Assembly (NCBI GenBank): GCA_001600055.1
Contig: BCIV01000010.1
Coordinates: forward strand, 1 to 64,000
DNA length: 64,000 bases
Direction: 5' to 3'
From: Filobasidium wieringae
Lineage: Eukaryota; Basidiomycota; Tremellomycetes; Filobasidiales; Filobasidiaceae
The translations under genes were made by a program, and so were the position numbers. The notes under the pieces were generated by a model. That model ran no database searches, was not told the DNA's origin, and saw nothing but the letters and a program-made list of their open reading frames with translations. Each line of letters starts with the position of its first letter. The stretch's first letter is position 1. Shown here in pieces: positions 31,587 to 43,307 of the stretch.

Positions 31587-34350
31587 TCAATCGCTATCCT
31601 CCTCGTCGTCATCATCATCCTCATCGCTATCCTCCTGAGCCTCCGCGAGAGCCTTGACGAAGCGACCTCCGCTCGCCCACAACGTCCTCCAGGCCTCTGG
31701 ATCGTCCGCTCCCGTCTCGTTCTCCCCCTTTCCACGAGATTCTTCCGATTTGTACCAGAGGACGATATCCTCGTACTCGGCCATATCGGCGTCGTACAGA
31801 GCGTTGAGGTAGATGGGGAAGAACGGGGCTTGTTCGGGGTGTTCGGTACAGTAGTGCTATTCGTGCCAGTGAAAAGCGATCAGTAACCGTACGAACGCTC
31901 GAACGGGAACGTGGGGGGACGATGCATCTCACCTGAACCTCTAGGATGGTATCCTTTGGCTTGACGCCGATCCCATTGACCAACGGTCCCCATCTCGTCC
32001 AAACCTTGGTGGCGGTGTCCTTTGCCACCTTTGCGCCCAGAGTCACATCGATCAATCCCATAAAGAACCCAATGACCTCTTCCTTCCCACCGCCTCTCCC
32101 GCTCACGCTGACGTTACTGGACAACATGAGGGTGGTCAGTTCCAACAACGCGTCTTGAGCCTTATGATCCTCATCCACCGCTCTCTCGAGGGAGAGTCTG
32201 ACTTCCACGTGAAAGTCTGTGGAGGCTGTTGGGTTGAGGGACATGGAGGGGATGGACTGTCCCCCAGTGGACGAAGCGATGGACAGGGGGGATCCTTCTG
32301 ATGAAGCTGCTTCCAGGGTGGAAGCTTCCGAGCTCGCGCTAGGTATTCTGGAAAGCGATTGACCTGGCGCGGTGAAGCACGGGCGTGATCAGCAACGTTT
32401 TCAGGGGCTTCAGACCGATGACCCATGAAACTCACCCAACTGTAATAACCGTTTATTATCGGGATGTTCATACGGATCGTCCAGATCGTCTTCATCGTCA
32501 CTCCCCATGGCCTCGTCTTCTGTGGGCCATACGTACCCTTCACTCCCCGGTCGTCCCAATCGGGTCGAGGGTGGAACGTCTGGACGATCGGGACCGTCGT
32601 TAGCCGTGCATCTCGTCCCTCTCGAGCCACCCCGACGAACCTGGAGCATACTCATCATCCTCGCTCTCCCCCTCCTCACCGCCCTCCTCCTTCCCAAACG
32701 GCGTCCTCGCAACCCTAGCGAAATCCTCAATGACCTCCCCATCCCCCACCCGAACACCGGCCCCGACGAGCGCTCCCACTCCGATCCTAACGTTATCCCC
32801 GATGATCACGTCCTGAGCGACGATACACCCTTTGAGGACACACCCCTTCCCGATGGAGACGTTGTCAAAGATATAAGAATCGATTATAGTGGTGTGCGAT
32901 GCGATATGGGAAGAACGACCGATGGTGGATGTCCGGAAGGTGGTGTTACTAGAAAGATGTGTGTTGGGGCCTATCAGCGCTGGACCGATGATTTGGGTCG
33001 TCCTGTAGGAAGTGAATGCGTCGAACGTCGAGTATCGGATATCGAGTAAATCATCAGCAAAGCCGAACCACACAAACGACAAAATCGGGTCGAAAGTCCA
33101 AGACTCACCGCGCGAGTCGAACGCCCTGCCGAGCGACATAGACCGTCCCTCTCCTAAGCTCGTAATCGTCCTGCCCCAAGATCTTTGAATCGGGCACGAG
33201 AGGGAAGGCCCATCTTCTCAGTACGTCCCGTCTGTGCGCGCATGCCTGGGTCAGTGACACACTCTTGAGGGGGGAAAACAAGAAAGACGAGCAAGATGCC
33301 TACGAGATATCACCCAACGTCCTCGTATCCCGAACGCGATCGATGTACCTCCCCAACCCCATCCCCCTCCCCACCCCACTCGCTTTGACCCAATCCTCAT
33401 CCTCCTCCTCATCCGTGACGGCTCCCACACATTTCACCCCGATCTTTTTCCCCAAGAGTTCACTCCCGAGGACGCCAGTGACGAGGTGTCTCCTCAGATC
33501 GTTCCAATCAAAGTTCTCCGTGAAGAGAGCGGGGACGTCGGCTTCGCACACGTCCACACCTAGATCCCTGTACCCCCCTGAACTGGGGTTCTTGGCTGAC
33601 GGTCCGCTCCATACCTCCAGTGTCAGGTTATTGGACTGGGGGTTATCTAGGATCAGAGCGGAGGGGATGTGCCATCTCGATTTGACGGGCAGTAGTGGGT
33701 TAGGCGTGTAATGCAGGAGATGACCCTTTTCGGGATCTACCAGGAAGATGGGGGATTCGGGGTGTCTCCTCCCTCCCGTCCCTACGCCGAGGGTCATGAT
33801 GACGTTCTTATCCTCCTCCCTCAATTTCCTATGATCACGGACCAGGCGGGAGAGGTCGGTGTTGGAGACGACGGGGGAGTGGAGCAGGAGGAAAGGGAGT
33901 TTGGGGTTGAGGATCTGCATGGCGTCTAGTTGACGGAGAGCGTCTCCGATAGATTGAGCCGAGGTCGAGGAGATGCATTGGATGTTGAGTGTTTTTGCGT
34001 AGGAAGACGAGCTGACAGTCGGGTTGCATGCGAGTGACGGGTCAGTTCGTCAGAGCAGAGGTCATGGCAGGGCGCGGAACTCACGTCACCCATTGCTTGA
34101 TATCATCCGCATGAACCCCACAGAACACGATAACGTCCTTCACATTACTCAAGCTCAAGCTCTCCAGCGTCCAGGCCAACAACGGGACCCCGAGGAGAGG
34201 CAAGAGACATCTAGGTTTGTCCACACAGAGGACCTGAAATCGCTTGTTGAAGGAATCGGCGAGGACGACGGCCTGGAGTGGTTCCTCCTCTGCGCCTTCT
34301 TGCAGCTGAGCGGGGTTGAATGCGGGTGGGTTCCCCTTTTTAGGTGGCAT
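31587..34350 (-). CDS. GCD6: eIF2B epsilon subunit (GCD6), translation initiation GEF
   Basis: Start MPPKKGNPPAFNPAQL at 34350. Residues about 25-300 are the nucleotidyltransferase-like domain (LQAVVLADSFNKRFQVLCVDKPRCLLPLLGVPLLAWTLE). Left-handed beta-helix hexapeptide repeats follow (IIGPALIGPNTHLSSNTTFRTSTIGRSSHI...IIIGDNVRIGVGALVGAGVRVG). An acidic linker comes next (GEESEGESEDDEY type). The C-terminal W2 domain ends in AEYEDIVLWYKSEE..., WRTLWASGGRFVKALAEAQE and a very acidic tail (SDEDDDDDEEDSD). This is the catalytic subunit that exchanges GDP for GTP on eIF2. Introns occur after QWVT, before the helix repeats and in the W2 part. The gene is divergent from ALG1 with 239 bp between starts. 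Confidence 0.93.
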
Positions 34351-34589
34351 CGTTCCAGAAGATGCGGATTGGAATTGGCTGAGCGTTGTGGTTGAAATTA
34401 TTGGAACGATAGAAAAGAGGAAAACGAGATGATTCAAAAGTGTTTCCAAGTGAATTGGAGAAATACGCGAAACTGGTGATTTCCTGCTTAGTCATCCGAC
34501 AAAATAATCGTAATTCGCGTATTTTAAGACATCCACAAATGACGTTTCACCAAGTCGAACGACCTCGATTCCACTCGATTCTCTTCCCA
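34351..34589. promoter_or_regulatory. Divergent promoter, GCD6 / ALG1
   Basis: 239 bp between two divergent starts. AT-rich relative to the coding flanks; no CACGTG element seen. Confidence 0.45.
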
Positions 34590-36696
34590 ATGAACCCAAA
34601 AAAAACGATGTTGACCGGTATTTTCATCCTGACATCAGCAACATTATGCTCAATCATCCTCACTTCCCTCCTCATCTCGGTCTACTACAACCCCAAATCC
34701 CTGTTCGCCCCTCCCAACAGACGTTCAGCTCTCATCCTCGTCCTCGGAGATGTAGGCAGGAGTCCGCGGATGATGTATCATACTGAATCCATGGCCAAGC
34801 TGGGTTGGGATACCTGGTTGGTCGGTTATCGAGGTCAGTCAGCCAGCCAGTTCTCTCTCTCGTCCGTCTCCTGCGAGCTGAACCAATCGCCCGTTGTTGT
34901 ACAGGCTCAACCCCCCTGGCTTCGTTACTATCACAACCACACGTGCACATAACCTACCTCCCCAACCCACCCAGTCTCATCCAATCGCTTCCTTTCTTCC
35001 TATCCGCACCGCTCAAAATCGTCTTTCAATGTTACACCATCCTCTACCTCCTCCTAACCCTCCGTACGGAGATAATCATGGTCCAGGTCAGTCCCGCGTC
35101 CATCCCATCCATCCCATCTCTCTTTTCTCATAACTGACATCCACCTGCGACAGAACCCACCGTCAATCCCCACCCTCCTCCTAGCTCAGCTCGTGACCCA
35201 TCTTCGGAGCTCCAAATTAGTGATCGATTGGCATAATACGGGGTACACCATCCTGCGTCTCAAACGGGGTGAAGGGATGGTCGTTAGGGTGGCTGAATGG
35301 TGTGTCTCGTCTTTCTGCTTCTCTACATCTTCCTCTTCTCCTCTATCTGATGCAGCGTTAAATGGATATCCATATCGCAATGTCTCTACAGGTTCGAAAA
35401 GACGTTCGGCAAGTCCGCATGGCTCCACCTATTCGTCACCCAAGCCATGTCCGACCACTTAACATCCACCTGGAATCTAACGTCAGTCTCTTTCACTCGA
35501 TTTCATTCACATGGCGAGATGGTTTTCAGGGGTTGATCTGGGATCGTTTCGGGGTTGGGGTTTTGTGTAAAGGGGGAGGAAGGTGGTTCTGCACGATCGA
35601 CCTCCGGGGCATTTTAGGAGGTGCGGAGCGATGGAGGTTCACGAAGTCAGTCTTTCTTCGTCCCCCTTAACTCACACTCTCACTCACTCACACTCACCCA
35701 CTCTCCTCCTCCCCCCCACCTCCCCACTCAGCTCTTCAACCGCCTCCTCCCCAACCTAACCCCACCCATCCCCGCCCCCTTCCTCCCCCCAGCCGGACTA
35801 TCCAAGAAAACCTCCCTCTTCACCCACCTACAACCGGACGGGTCCATCGGGTTCCGCGATGAAAGACCGGCGTTGGTGGTGAGTAGTACCAGCTGGACGC
35901 CGGATGAGGATTTCGGAGTACTACTACGTGCTTTGAGCGGGTACGAGTCGGCCGCTCGATCACAATCACACGCACACGCACAATCACGATCACCCAGGGA
36001 ACCGGCTGAGGCGCACGACAACGGGCTACCTAAACTGATCGTGCTCGTATCGGGAAAAGGACCTCTCCTCCCCCGTTTTCTTTCCCAGTACGAATCCCTC
36101 TGTCACCTCGAATCGTGGACTCACGTGACGATCCGGACCGTCTGGTTGGAAATGTCGGATTACCCCGTCTTCCTAGGAAGTGCGGATCTGGGGATCAGTC
36201 TGCACCAGAGCTCGAGCGGGTTGGATCTGCCCATGAAGGTCGTCGATATGTTTGGATGTGGGGTGCCCGTCTTGGCGAGGAATTTCAGGTGGTACGTTTC
36301 TTAGCTAGAGTCACGGGCGTCGAGACGTTGATGCGGCCTCTTTTTCTCCCGCTCTGTTGTTGCATTCAGTTTGAAGGAATTGGTCAGGCAGGGTAAGAAC
36401 GGGATGGTCTTTGAGAACGCCGACGAGCTTTCCACGTTATTACAGGTAACACAAACGTCTTTACACGAGAACCCTGACCGGATCGCTGACACCCCTGCCT
36501 GTAGGAAACGCTCAAAGGATTCCCCAACGCTTCGAAACTGGATAAACTACGTTCATTCTTCCCAACCGATCACACCGCCGATCTTCCCGGGGCACACGCG
36601 CGCACTCAACAAAGACTGGCAAAGGAGAAAGAAGACTGGACGAGTTGGGATGAACAGTGGACCGAGACCGTCGCGCCGATCTTGTCCAGTAGATAG
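34590..36696 (+). CDS. ALG1: Chitobiosyldiphosphodolichol beta-mannosyltransferase (ALG1, GT33)
   Basis: Many short introns. The N-terminal anchor is MLTGIFILTSATLCSIILTSLLISVYY. GT-B blocks follow: ALILVLGDVGRSPRMMYHTESMAKLGWDTWLVGYRG, IIMVQNPPSIPTLLLAQL, LVIDWHNTGYTIL, FVTQAMSDHL. The acceptor half has RPALVVSSTSWTPDEDFGVLLRAL, LPKLIVLVSGKGPL, HVTIRTVWLEMSDYP and the nucleotide-sugar site SSSGLDLPMKVVDMFGCGVPVLA. The enzyme adds the first mannose to dolichol-PP-GlcNAc2 on the cytosolic ER face, an essential early step of N-glycan assembly. The start at 34590 (MNPKKTML) puts few residues before the anchor; in-frame ATGs at 34440 and 34539 are possible. A CA/CT-rich intron lies near 35670-35715. 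The stop is 71 bp from the convergent NTO1-like gene. Confidence 0.92.
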
Positions 36697-36767
36697 AAAC
36701 GGGGGACTCGTCTTGTACCGCCGATCGGCTAGATGATTTCATCACATTTCATTCTTGACATTCGCCA

Positions 36768-39700
36768 TCATTCCGCAGGATCAGTCAACATCGACGCCCT
36801 CGCGAGCCTGTAGGCGGCTCGGATATCCTTCTTGCTCCTGTCCCACTTTGAATGCACACGTCCCTTCGCCTTGTCTTTGCCCTGTTCGCGAAAGCAAAGA
36901 TTCAGCACATCAGACCCATAAACGTCAACCAGCTCGACTGACCGAAAGATAGATCTGATCCGTGGCTGCAAGAAGAAAGGATTCAGTCTCGCTTCACGAA
37001 TCCACTGCAGAACTGTACTGACCGTCATCATCGCCCAAATCATGCAGGTTCACTGCGGGACACCATCCATAACTCCGACTCCGATCGAAAAAGCGTACCA
37101 ACCACAGCCGCTCTTCCTCGTCGTTCGGTCGGACTGCCCAAACCATATCGGGAACTTCTCGGTAATCTTCAATGGCATCAACGACCTCGGCCGGGAAATA
37201 TGGATACCCCAAGGCTGTGTTCGCGGAATCATTAACTGACCCCGATGTGAGAGCTGGTGATCGACTTACATCTTGCCCATACTGTTGCCAATCGAGCTCA
37301 CGATCAGCTGACGTCGTTTTTGGGTGAGACGGGTCGACTGACCTAAAGTTCCCGCAGGATAAGGATCTTCCCATCCCTCCGTATCGCTTTTCACTCCGTT
37401 GGTACCACGGAATACCGCAATACGATCTCGGTATTCTGGATCGGGGTCTTGGTCATCGCTTTGAAGAGCTTTCTGTTCCGTATCGGCTTCCAAGTCCTCG
37501 ACTTTTGCTTTCGAAGCAGCTCGAGGTGTCTTGACAGACGTTTCTGCAACATCCGAGTCAGCAGTCAATTTCGGAGGCGTTCTCGGCGGAACGGCTTGGT
37601 TGGACCTTCGAGTTCTTCTCGTGGTGGATAAGGCCTGTGCATCGGTTACCGCGTCTTGATCAGCAATGTCCTCAGCAGCTGTGAGGTCCACGACAAGGCT
37701 ATCCAATCGCGTTCCAATTAAATCACTCATATCCACCTGCGGCTGCCGCTTGACTCGTTTGTTCCGCAAAGTTTGTGGTCCAGGACCTCCAACGGGAAGT
37801 TCTTGCATACTGTTTTCACCGAGTGGGTGTTCTGGAGTGATTTCTCTCTCGTGCCCCTGATCAAAAGGAGATAGCGGAGATAGTGGACTCGACGGCGCCT
37901 GCAGTTCAGACAAGGGAGACGACATCCTTGGTGTGACACCTCCAGCAGGAGCTTGACAATTCCGGCCGGAGCGACGAGGAAGCTCGACGGTATGAGCTGG
38001 GCTGGGCTGTCGTACGGGGGATGAGGGCGGTGTCGAGATATCGCTGCTTGAACCCGAGCTCGCTCGCTTGATTTGAATAGGCTCGGGTTGTTTCTTCCAT
38101 TTAGCATTCGTATTCGCCTGGGTTTTCCCTGAAAGAGATCATGGCTTTTAGCACGTTGTCTCTATATCCAAGATACAAGATACGAATCGGCTCACGATTG
38201 GCGTTCTTTTTGGTACCAAGTCCTTCTGAACTACCGGAGGCGACAACCGGTCGTCCGCCCCGTTTGAGGCCAGGCGGCAATACCCAACCGACGTTGAAAC
38301 GCGCAAAGTTGTCACGCGAGTCGACTCTATCTACCACAATTTCCATTTGCTTTTCCCTTCTTCGTCTCTCTTGCTCCGTCAAGGGCGAGAACGGTTCTTT
38401 CCCGATCACGCCAGTCTGTTTCTTCTTGAGTGGTTTCATAGCGCGACCATCGCTGTCTATTGACTCGTCCAGATCTGACAGATCACTGCTAGCATGACTC
38501 AAAGCTGGGGTTTTTGGTTTGCGAATTCGAGAGGGGGCTCGTGCCACAGGCTTTGGCGGTCGCAGATCTCGTGGCAATAAACTCTCGTCAACGGCGTCCT
38601 CGTCGGCTTCGGTCGCAGTGGCTCTGGTGCGCCGATTCGAGGCCAGTCGAGCGATCTCAAGGCGAGCTTTCTTTTCTTCTCGCTTGGCTTGGCGTTGCTC
38701 ATCCGTCAGTACAGGTCTCGGCTTGATGACCTTGGGCAGTGGAGGTAACGAGGTGAGGGGCTCGAGCTGAAACGCGAATAGCTGTGCCAGCAAGTCCCGT
38801 TGGTCCTCCTCGGGACAATGGACCATCGGCCGAAGCATGTCCGTATCCGGGACTAGGCTCAACGAAACGGGTTCCGGGTTCAGATCAAGGCCTTGTCCTA
38901 AGATCTCCTCGCCTAGTGCTGCGAACGCAATTTTGGCTGTGTTTTTTATCTTGTTGGCTAATTTGTGAAAAGGGTGATCATGAGGGTTATATTTCATCGC
39001 GTTATCCAGAACTAGGTAGACATCTCTCTGCAAAGAGAACATCAGCAAGTTAGACTACAGGCCGCTCAACCGGAAACTCACCTGTAGCTCGGCGAGGTCG
39101 AGGTAATGGTGCAAGTCTAAACGCTCGTCGATGATTGACCAGCACATGGGCTCAGTGACGATATCATAGTAATCAGGCACGTCTTTGGCTGATACAGGTT
39201 CCGCAAAAGCCTGATGACGATCGGCCCTGTAAGCGTTGATCCGATTAGCGTGTCGCAGCAACGTATATGCAGCATCTCAACTCACGAAACGAGTTTCTCG
39301 AACGCAAGCCGCAACTTGCTGCTGTGAGGAAAAAATACTTCGTCGATGTAATCCTTGAGTACAATAGCCTGGCGGAGTTTCTCCTTTTCCCTCTTGCGAG
39401 CTAGTTCGACGAGCATCCTAACCTTCTCAAGATCGTTCCTTGCGGTAATCATATACTAGAGGCGTTTCGGATGCTCAGCGGTCAGGTTTGGCTATACGTG
39501 TACATATATGACTTACTTCCAGTCTCTTGACCTTTTCCGCGTCAGTCTGCTCTTGTGATGCTGACGAGGCTGTCCATGGCTAATGATAAAGCAGTTGTCA
39601 GCTTGTCGGTCATGGCGACAACAGTTTTGCGCACCTCTAAGTATAGCCGTTTGAGGAGGGGTGCACCCCTTCTTGCTTCTCGCTTCAGACTCCAGTATCG

Positions 39701-41467
39701 ACAGATTCGTTCCACACATTCCCTCATCCTTCTCAGCTTTGCCTTGTGAACGTACTGGACAATACGATCGACGATCATGGCAGGTACTAAAGGAGGGCCT
39801 TGAGAGTATTTCTTCGCATGAGCTCGAGCGGCCTTTGCTAACTCGGGTACACTAGCCTTCTCAGAAGCTGCAGCTGCACTAACGACCCCGTTCTTTCTTG
39901 CCTTCTTGTATGGACGGGGCGTCTCGTACATTCCCTCTTCGTCTACAGACTGATCCTCTGCGTTCCGTAGAGCCGCTCGTGCCTCAGCCTATATTTTCGT
40001 AGAAAGCTCAGCACTCGGTTATTGCGAAATATGGCTGGCTGACTTACCGATATATGTTTGACGCAATGAGCTCGTAACACCCCGTCCGTCAAAAGACTCT
40101 TCATGCTACCCAAATTCCCATTCGCTCGAGCACAAGTGACGTGGAAAGCTGTATAGCAGTTCTTGTTGTCGCACTGTATACATGCTCCGCCCTTGTTTCG
40201 GCATATCGAGCAATTCTGAGATGGATTCGTTGCTGGGTCAGTTGCCAAGGATCTTGTACCTCCTGATGTTCTCACCTACCAGCTTCCATCTGCTCTTCGG
40301 GATCGTTGCGACACCCTCTATAGGCTCCATGTATACGGGATTGCTCACAGAGACTTCGGGCACCCAAATGGCGCATAACAGATGGGCCCATCTGGCGTCC
40401 GTCGTCTGCTTGAAAGCACCTGCTTCAGCTGGGCAGAAAATGCAGTCCTACGCAACGTCGCCGGCGTAGTTTAGCTCTACATGCAGGCAGCCCAAACACA
40501 AGAGAAATCCCACTCACCACGGGATTTTCCGGCTCTACTGTACATTTTCGGCATAGCCATTGACCTTCTGGGATGTAGGGTACACCATAACAGTCTATCG
40601 AGCGAGTGGGGATTAGCTAGATGCAAGGTCGATAGACGTCATCGACTTACCTTGATGTACTGCCAGGTTGCATCCGTCACAAAACACAATCGCATTGGAA
40701 TTCTCTCCCTCGCCATCATCGCAGATGGAACATTTCGAATCTTCAGTTGGCAATGATGCGGGCGTAGGTATCTTCTTAACCTGTTCGGTGAGCAGCTTGC
40801 ACAATCAATACAGCAATCGTTTCCATAGAGCAGTGCGACTGACTAAAGCAAACCATTCTTTCTCCAGCTGATCCATAACCACCTCGAACAGCTCATATGA
40901 AAGTCGATCGAGTTGATGAGCTTGTCTATCTTTGTTGACCAAGTCGACCCATTCTCGGTCTGTACGGACAACCGAATCGAATCAGCTTCTCGATCATGAT
41001 ACGAAAGCAACACAATGACATACCCTGCTCATCCATATCATATTCTACCTGGTGTGCTAATTCGCTTTCGATCGGTTCTATCAATAAGTAGGCGTTGAGC
41101 TGTGATAAAAAGCAAAGCAAACGAGTCGAGTCTTACCTATATACCGTGTATAATGCTTCGGTCTTGACCAAGCCTTCTCATTCCTGGAATTATATCCGTA
41201 CTCATCAAAGAGCGCTCTCGTCAAGTTGTTTTGCTTCCCATGCTGGTGTTCCCATTTGACATCCTCGTCGACCTGGATAACCCGAAAGGAGACTGTAGGG
41301 ATCTCTTCCTGCTTGACTCGGCCTTGGCTGGTCGAGCCCATGTCTATCTCGGACACCGTTGGCCGATCGTTTGATAAATACGTTTCCTGTGATTCTAGGC
41401 GAGTGCAACGTCGTAATGAGGTTGTTGGCGTAAGTGCACAATGTCCTTCAGAGTGATATCGACGCAT
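36768..41467 (-). CDS. NTO1: NTO1/BRPF-like chromatin reader (PHD, zinc knuckle, extended PHD, bromodomain, PWWP)
   Basis: Large multi-exon gene. In order: an EPL-like N-terminus ([27 protein letters not shown]), PHD1 ([45 protein letters not shown]), a CxxC zinc knuckle ([15 protein letters not shown]), an extended PHD ([45 protein letters not shown]), a helical linker ([27 protein letters not shown]), a bromodomain ([28 protein letters not shown], with the acetyl-lysine Asn in KYN), a disordered basic region, and a PWWP-like end ([33 protein letters not shown]). This is the scaffold subunit of the NuA3/MOZ-type H3 acetyltransferase complex. The last splice before GYPYFPA is uncertain. Start at 41467 is the first ATG; a downstream ATG gives [15 protein letters not shown]. 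Confidence 0.92.
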
Positions 41468-41616
41468 ATGTTAAAAACAATTGACAACGAGGCTCGATCG
41501 CGTTAGCATATAGCATCGATGCAAATCATGCAGACTTGCAAATTACTTCAAAGCTCAGTACTTCGATTACTTCGTGTATTGTGTATTATATATGATCTCA
41601 TCTCTCGCTACAACCT

Positions 41617-43020
41617 TCAAGTTTGGGAACGTAGCTGACGATTACTAGGTCCCACCTGAGCCGCCACCTTCCGCAATGATGGCACATACGACGAATCACT
41701 ACCGTTACCATCGTCACTACTTGATGGCAGAGATCCCAACGTCGTCACTGAGGGAGTGGAAGGTGCGGAAAGGGATCCTGGAGCGACGTCCGGACCCTTC
41801 TTCAACCTCGAATCGTAGAGATGAAAGTATTTAGGCCTGTTCAGTCGGATCGCTTGTTCGAGGTGGCCGACATCTTGAGTGTCTCGAGCTCCAAGACCAA
41901 TTCCAACAATATCAGCAAATACCTGTAGTAGTTTCAACTGACCAATGCCTTGAGTCCAATCCAGATATGGGTTGTTCTGGTGGATGGCTTCATCTTCTAC
42001 AGTGAGGAATGTTGAGAAGTGAGGATGACTTCTAGCAGCAAATGGTGGATAAACTGCCATCTTCTCTGTGTCAATTAAGAATGGCTTGAAGTATCTCCCA
42101 ATCATGATGAGGCCGACCATATAGCGGTGTTTTGAGGAAGGTGCCAGCTCATAAAACCTCTCTCTCAGCTGATCTTCCGCTGCGAAGACCGTGGCAAGCG
42201 AGACCGCGACATCGCCTGCCGCTGTCTCGTCCGCTGGCTCGTCTCCTGCCGCTAAGGCTTCACCTTTGAATTCCATCAGGGCGAGCGCAAAGGAACGCAT
42301 GCGCTGGTATTCGTCCACGGCGGATGGGGGATATGCTCGGATGGCTTCGTCTATCGCCTTGGTTCCTACGAAGTATGTTGCTTCTCTGAAGAAAGAGAAG
42401 AACCATTTTCATCAGCCAAAGATCGAGCGATGCATCACCAATTCGTACCTAATGCATTCAAATTCAAGTTCGTCATACTGCAGCGTGTTAAAGTACGCTT
42501 GGGCGATTTTATCGATGTACTCCTTCACCCGAAATTCTGGACATTTCTCGTGTATTGGCATATTATGTAGCTTCCGTGTACACCGGTGTCCGTTCAACTC
42601 CATGTCAGGCTCTTCGACGTGTTCCTGGGCGCACGAGGGGTCATTGGACCATCGTCCATAAGATCTGGGTGGTTCGTCGTGGGAGGAGATGGCCGAGGCA
42701 GAAGACGTCCGAGGGAGTTGCGAAGAGATTGACATTGTCGACGGTTTCGAACTTGATCGTCTGTTACGCGGGTTGTTTCTCCGTAGTAGAGCTTGTGCGA
42801 CTTGCTTGGCAAACGGGTAAGTGGGGGAGTTGGTATCAGGCTTTGTGGGCTTGGCGGAAAGTTTGGAAGGATTTGGGATGTTTTGGAAAGTTTCGGAGCG
42901 CTGGCGAAACGGACCGATTTGAGATGAGTGTCGATGCGATAGCGAGACGAGATGGAACAGGCTTACGAGCGATGGGGGTCGACGAAGGAAGCCAGCGTTG
43001 TGGGGGGTGATTTCCGGCAT
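41617..43020 (-). CDS. Unassigned two-exon gene
   Basis: Two exons, 43020-42449 and 42385-41617, join exactly in frame (ECIR/EATYFVGTKAIDEAI) to 446 residues. The first 110 residues are basic and Ser/Pro-rich (SLSHRHSSQIGPFRQRS, RRNNPRNRRSSSKPS). A folded part follows (HRCTRKLHNMPIHEKCPEFRVKEYIDKIAQAYFNTLQYDELEFECIR, later AIRAYPPSAVDEYQRMRSFALALMEFKG, ERFYELAPSSKHRYMVGLIMIGRYFKPFLID). The end is Ser-rich. I recognise no domain and see no signal peptide or membrane segment. The gene shares a divergent promoter, with a GTCACGTGAC palindrome, with the F-box-like gene. Confidence 0.75.
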
Positions 43021-43172
43021 AGTGACGGAGTATCAGGTCGTTTTATATAGTTCAGCAAGTGGATGGGTGGGTGAGTGAGTGGGTGTGGGTGGGTGCGGGC
43101 GAGGCGGAGGAGGAGTACAGTCAGTGCTTCGTATATCAAGATTGCGATTCAGACCAAGACGTCGGTTGACGC

Positions 43173-43182
43173 GTCACGTGAC
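43173..43182. promoter_or_regulatory. GTCACGTGAC palindrome in a divergent promoter
   Basis: Perfect 10-bp palindrome, 157 bp from the 43020 start (minus) and about 130 bp from the 43308 start (plus). Confidence 0.5.
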
Positions 43183-43307
43183 ATGCTGTCGTCATCTAGC
43201 GATCTCATCCACAGATCCCATATCGTCCTCTTCAGATCTCCAGGATCTCCAGGTCACAGCCTCGAGTCGCGAGTCAAGTTGATCAGACTTGGACTGCTGA
43301 TTCGATC

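Noticed and set aside
36121..36128. TCACGTGA as a regulatory site
   Set aside because: It lies inside ALG1 coding sequence (SWTHVTIRT), so it is not counted as a promoter element.
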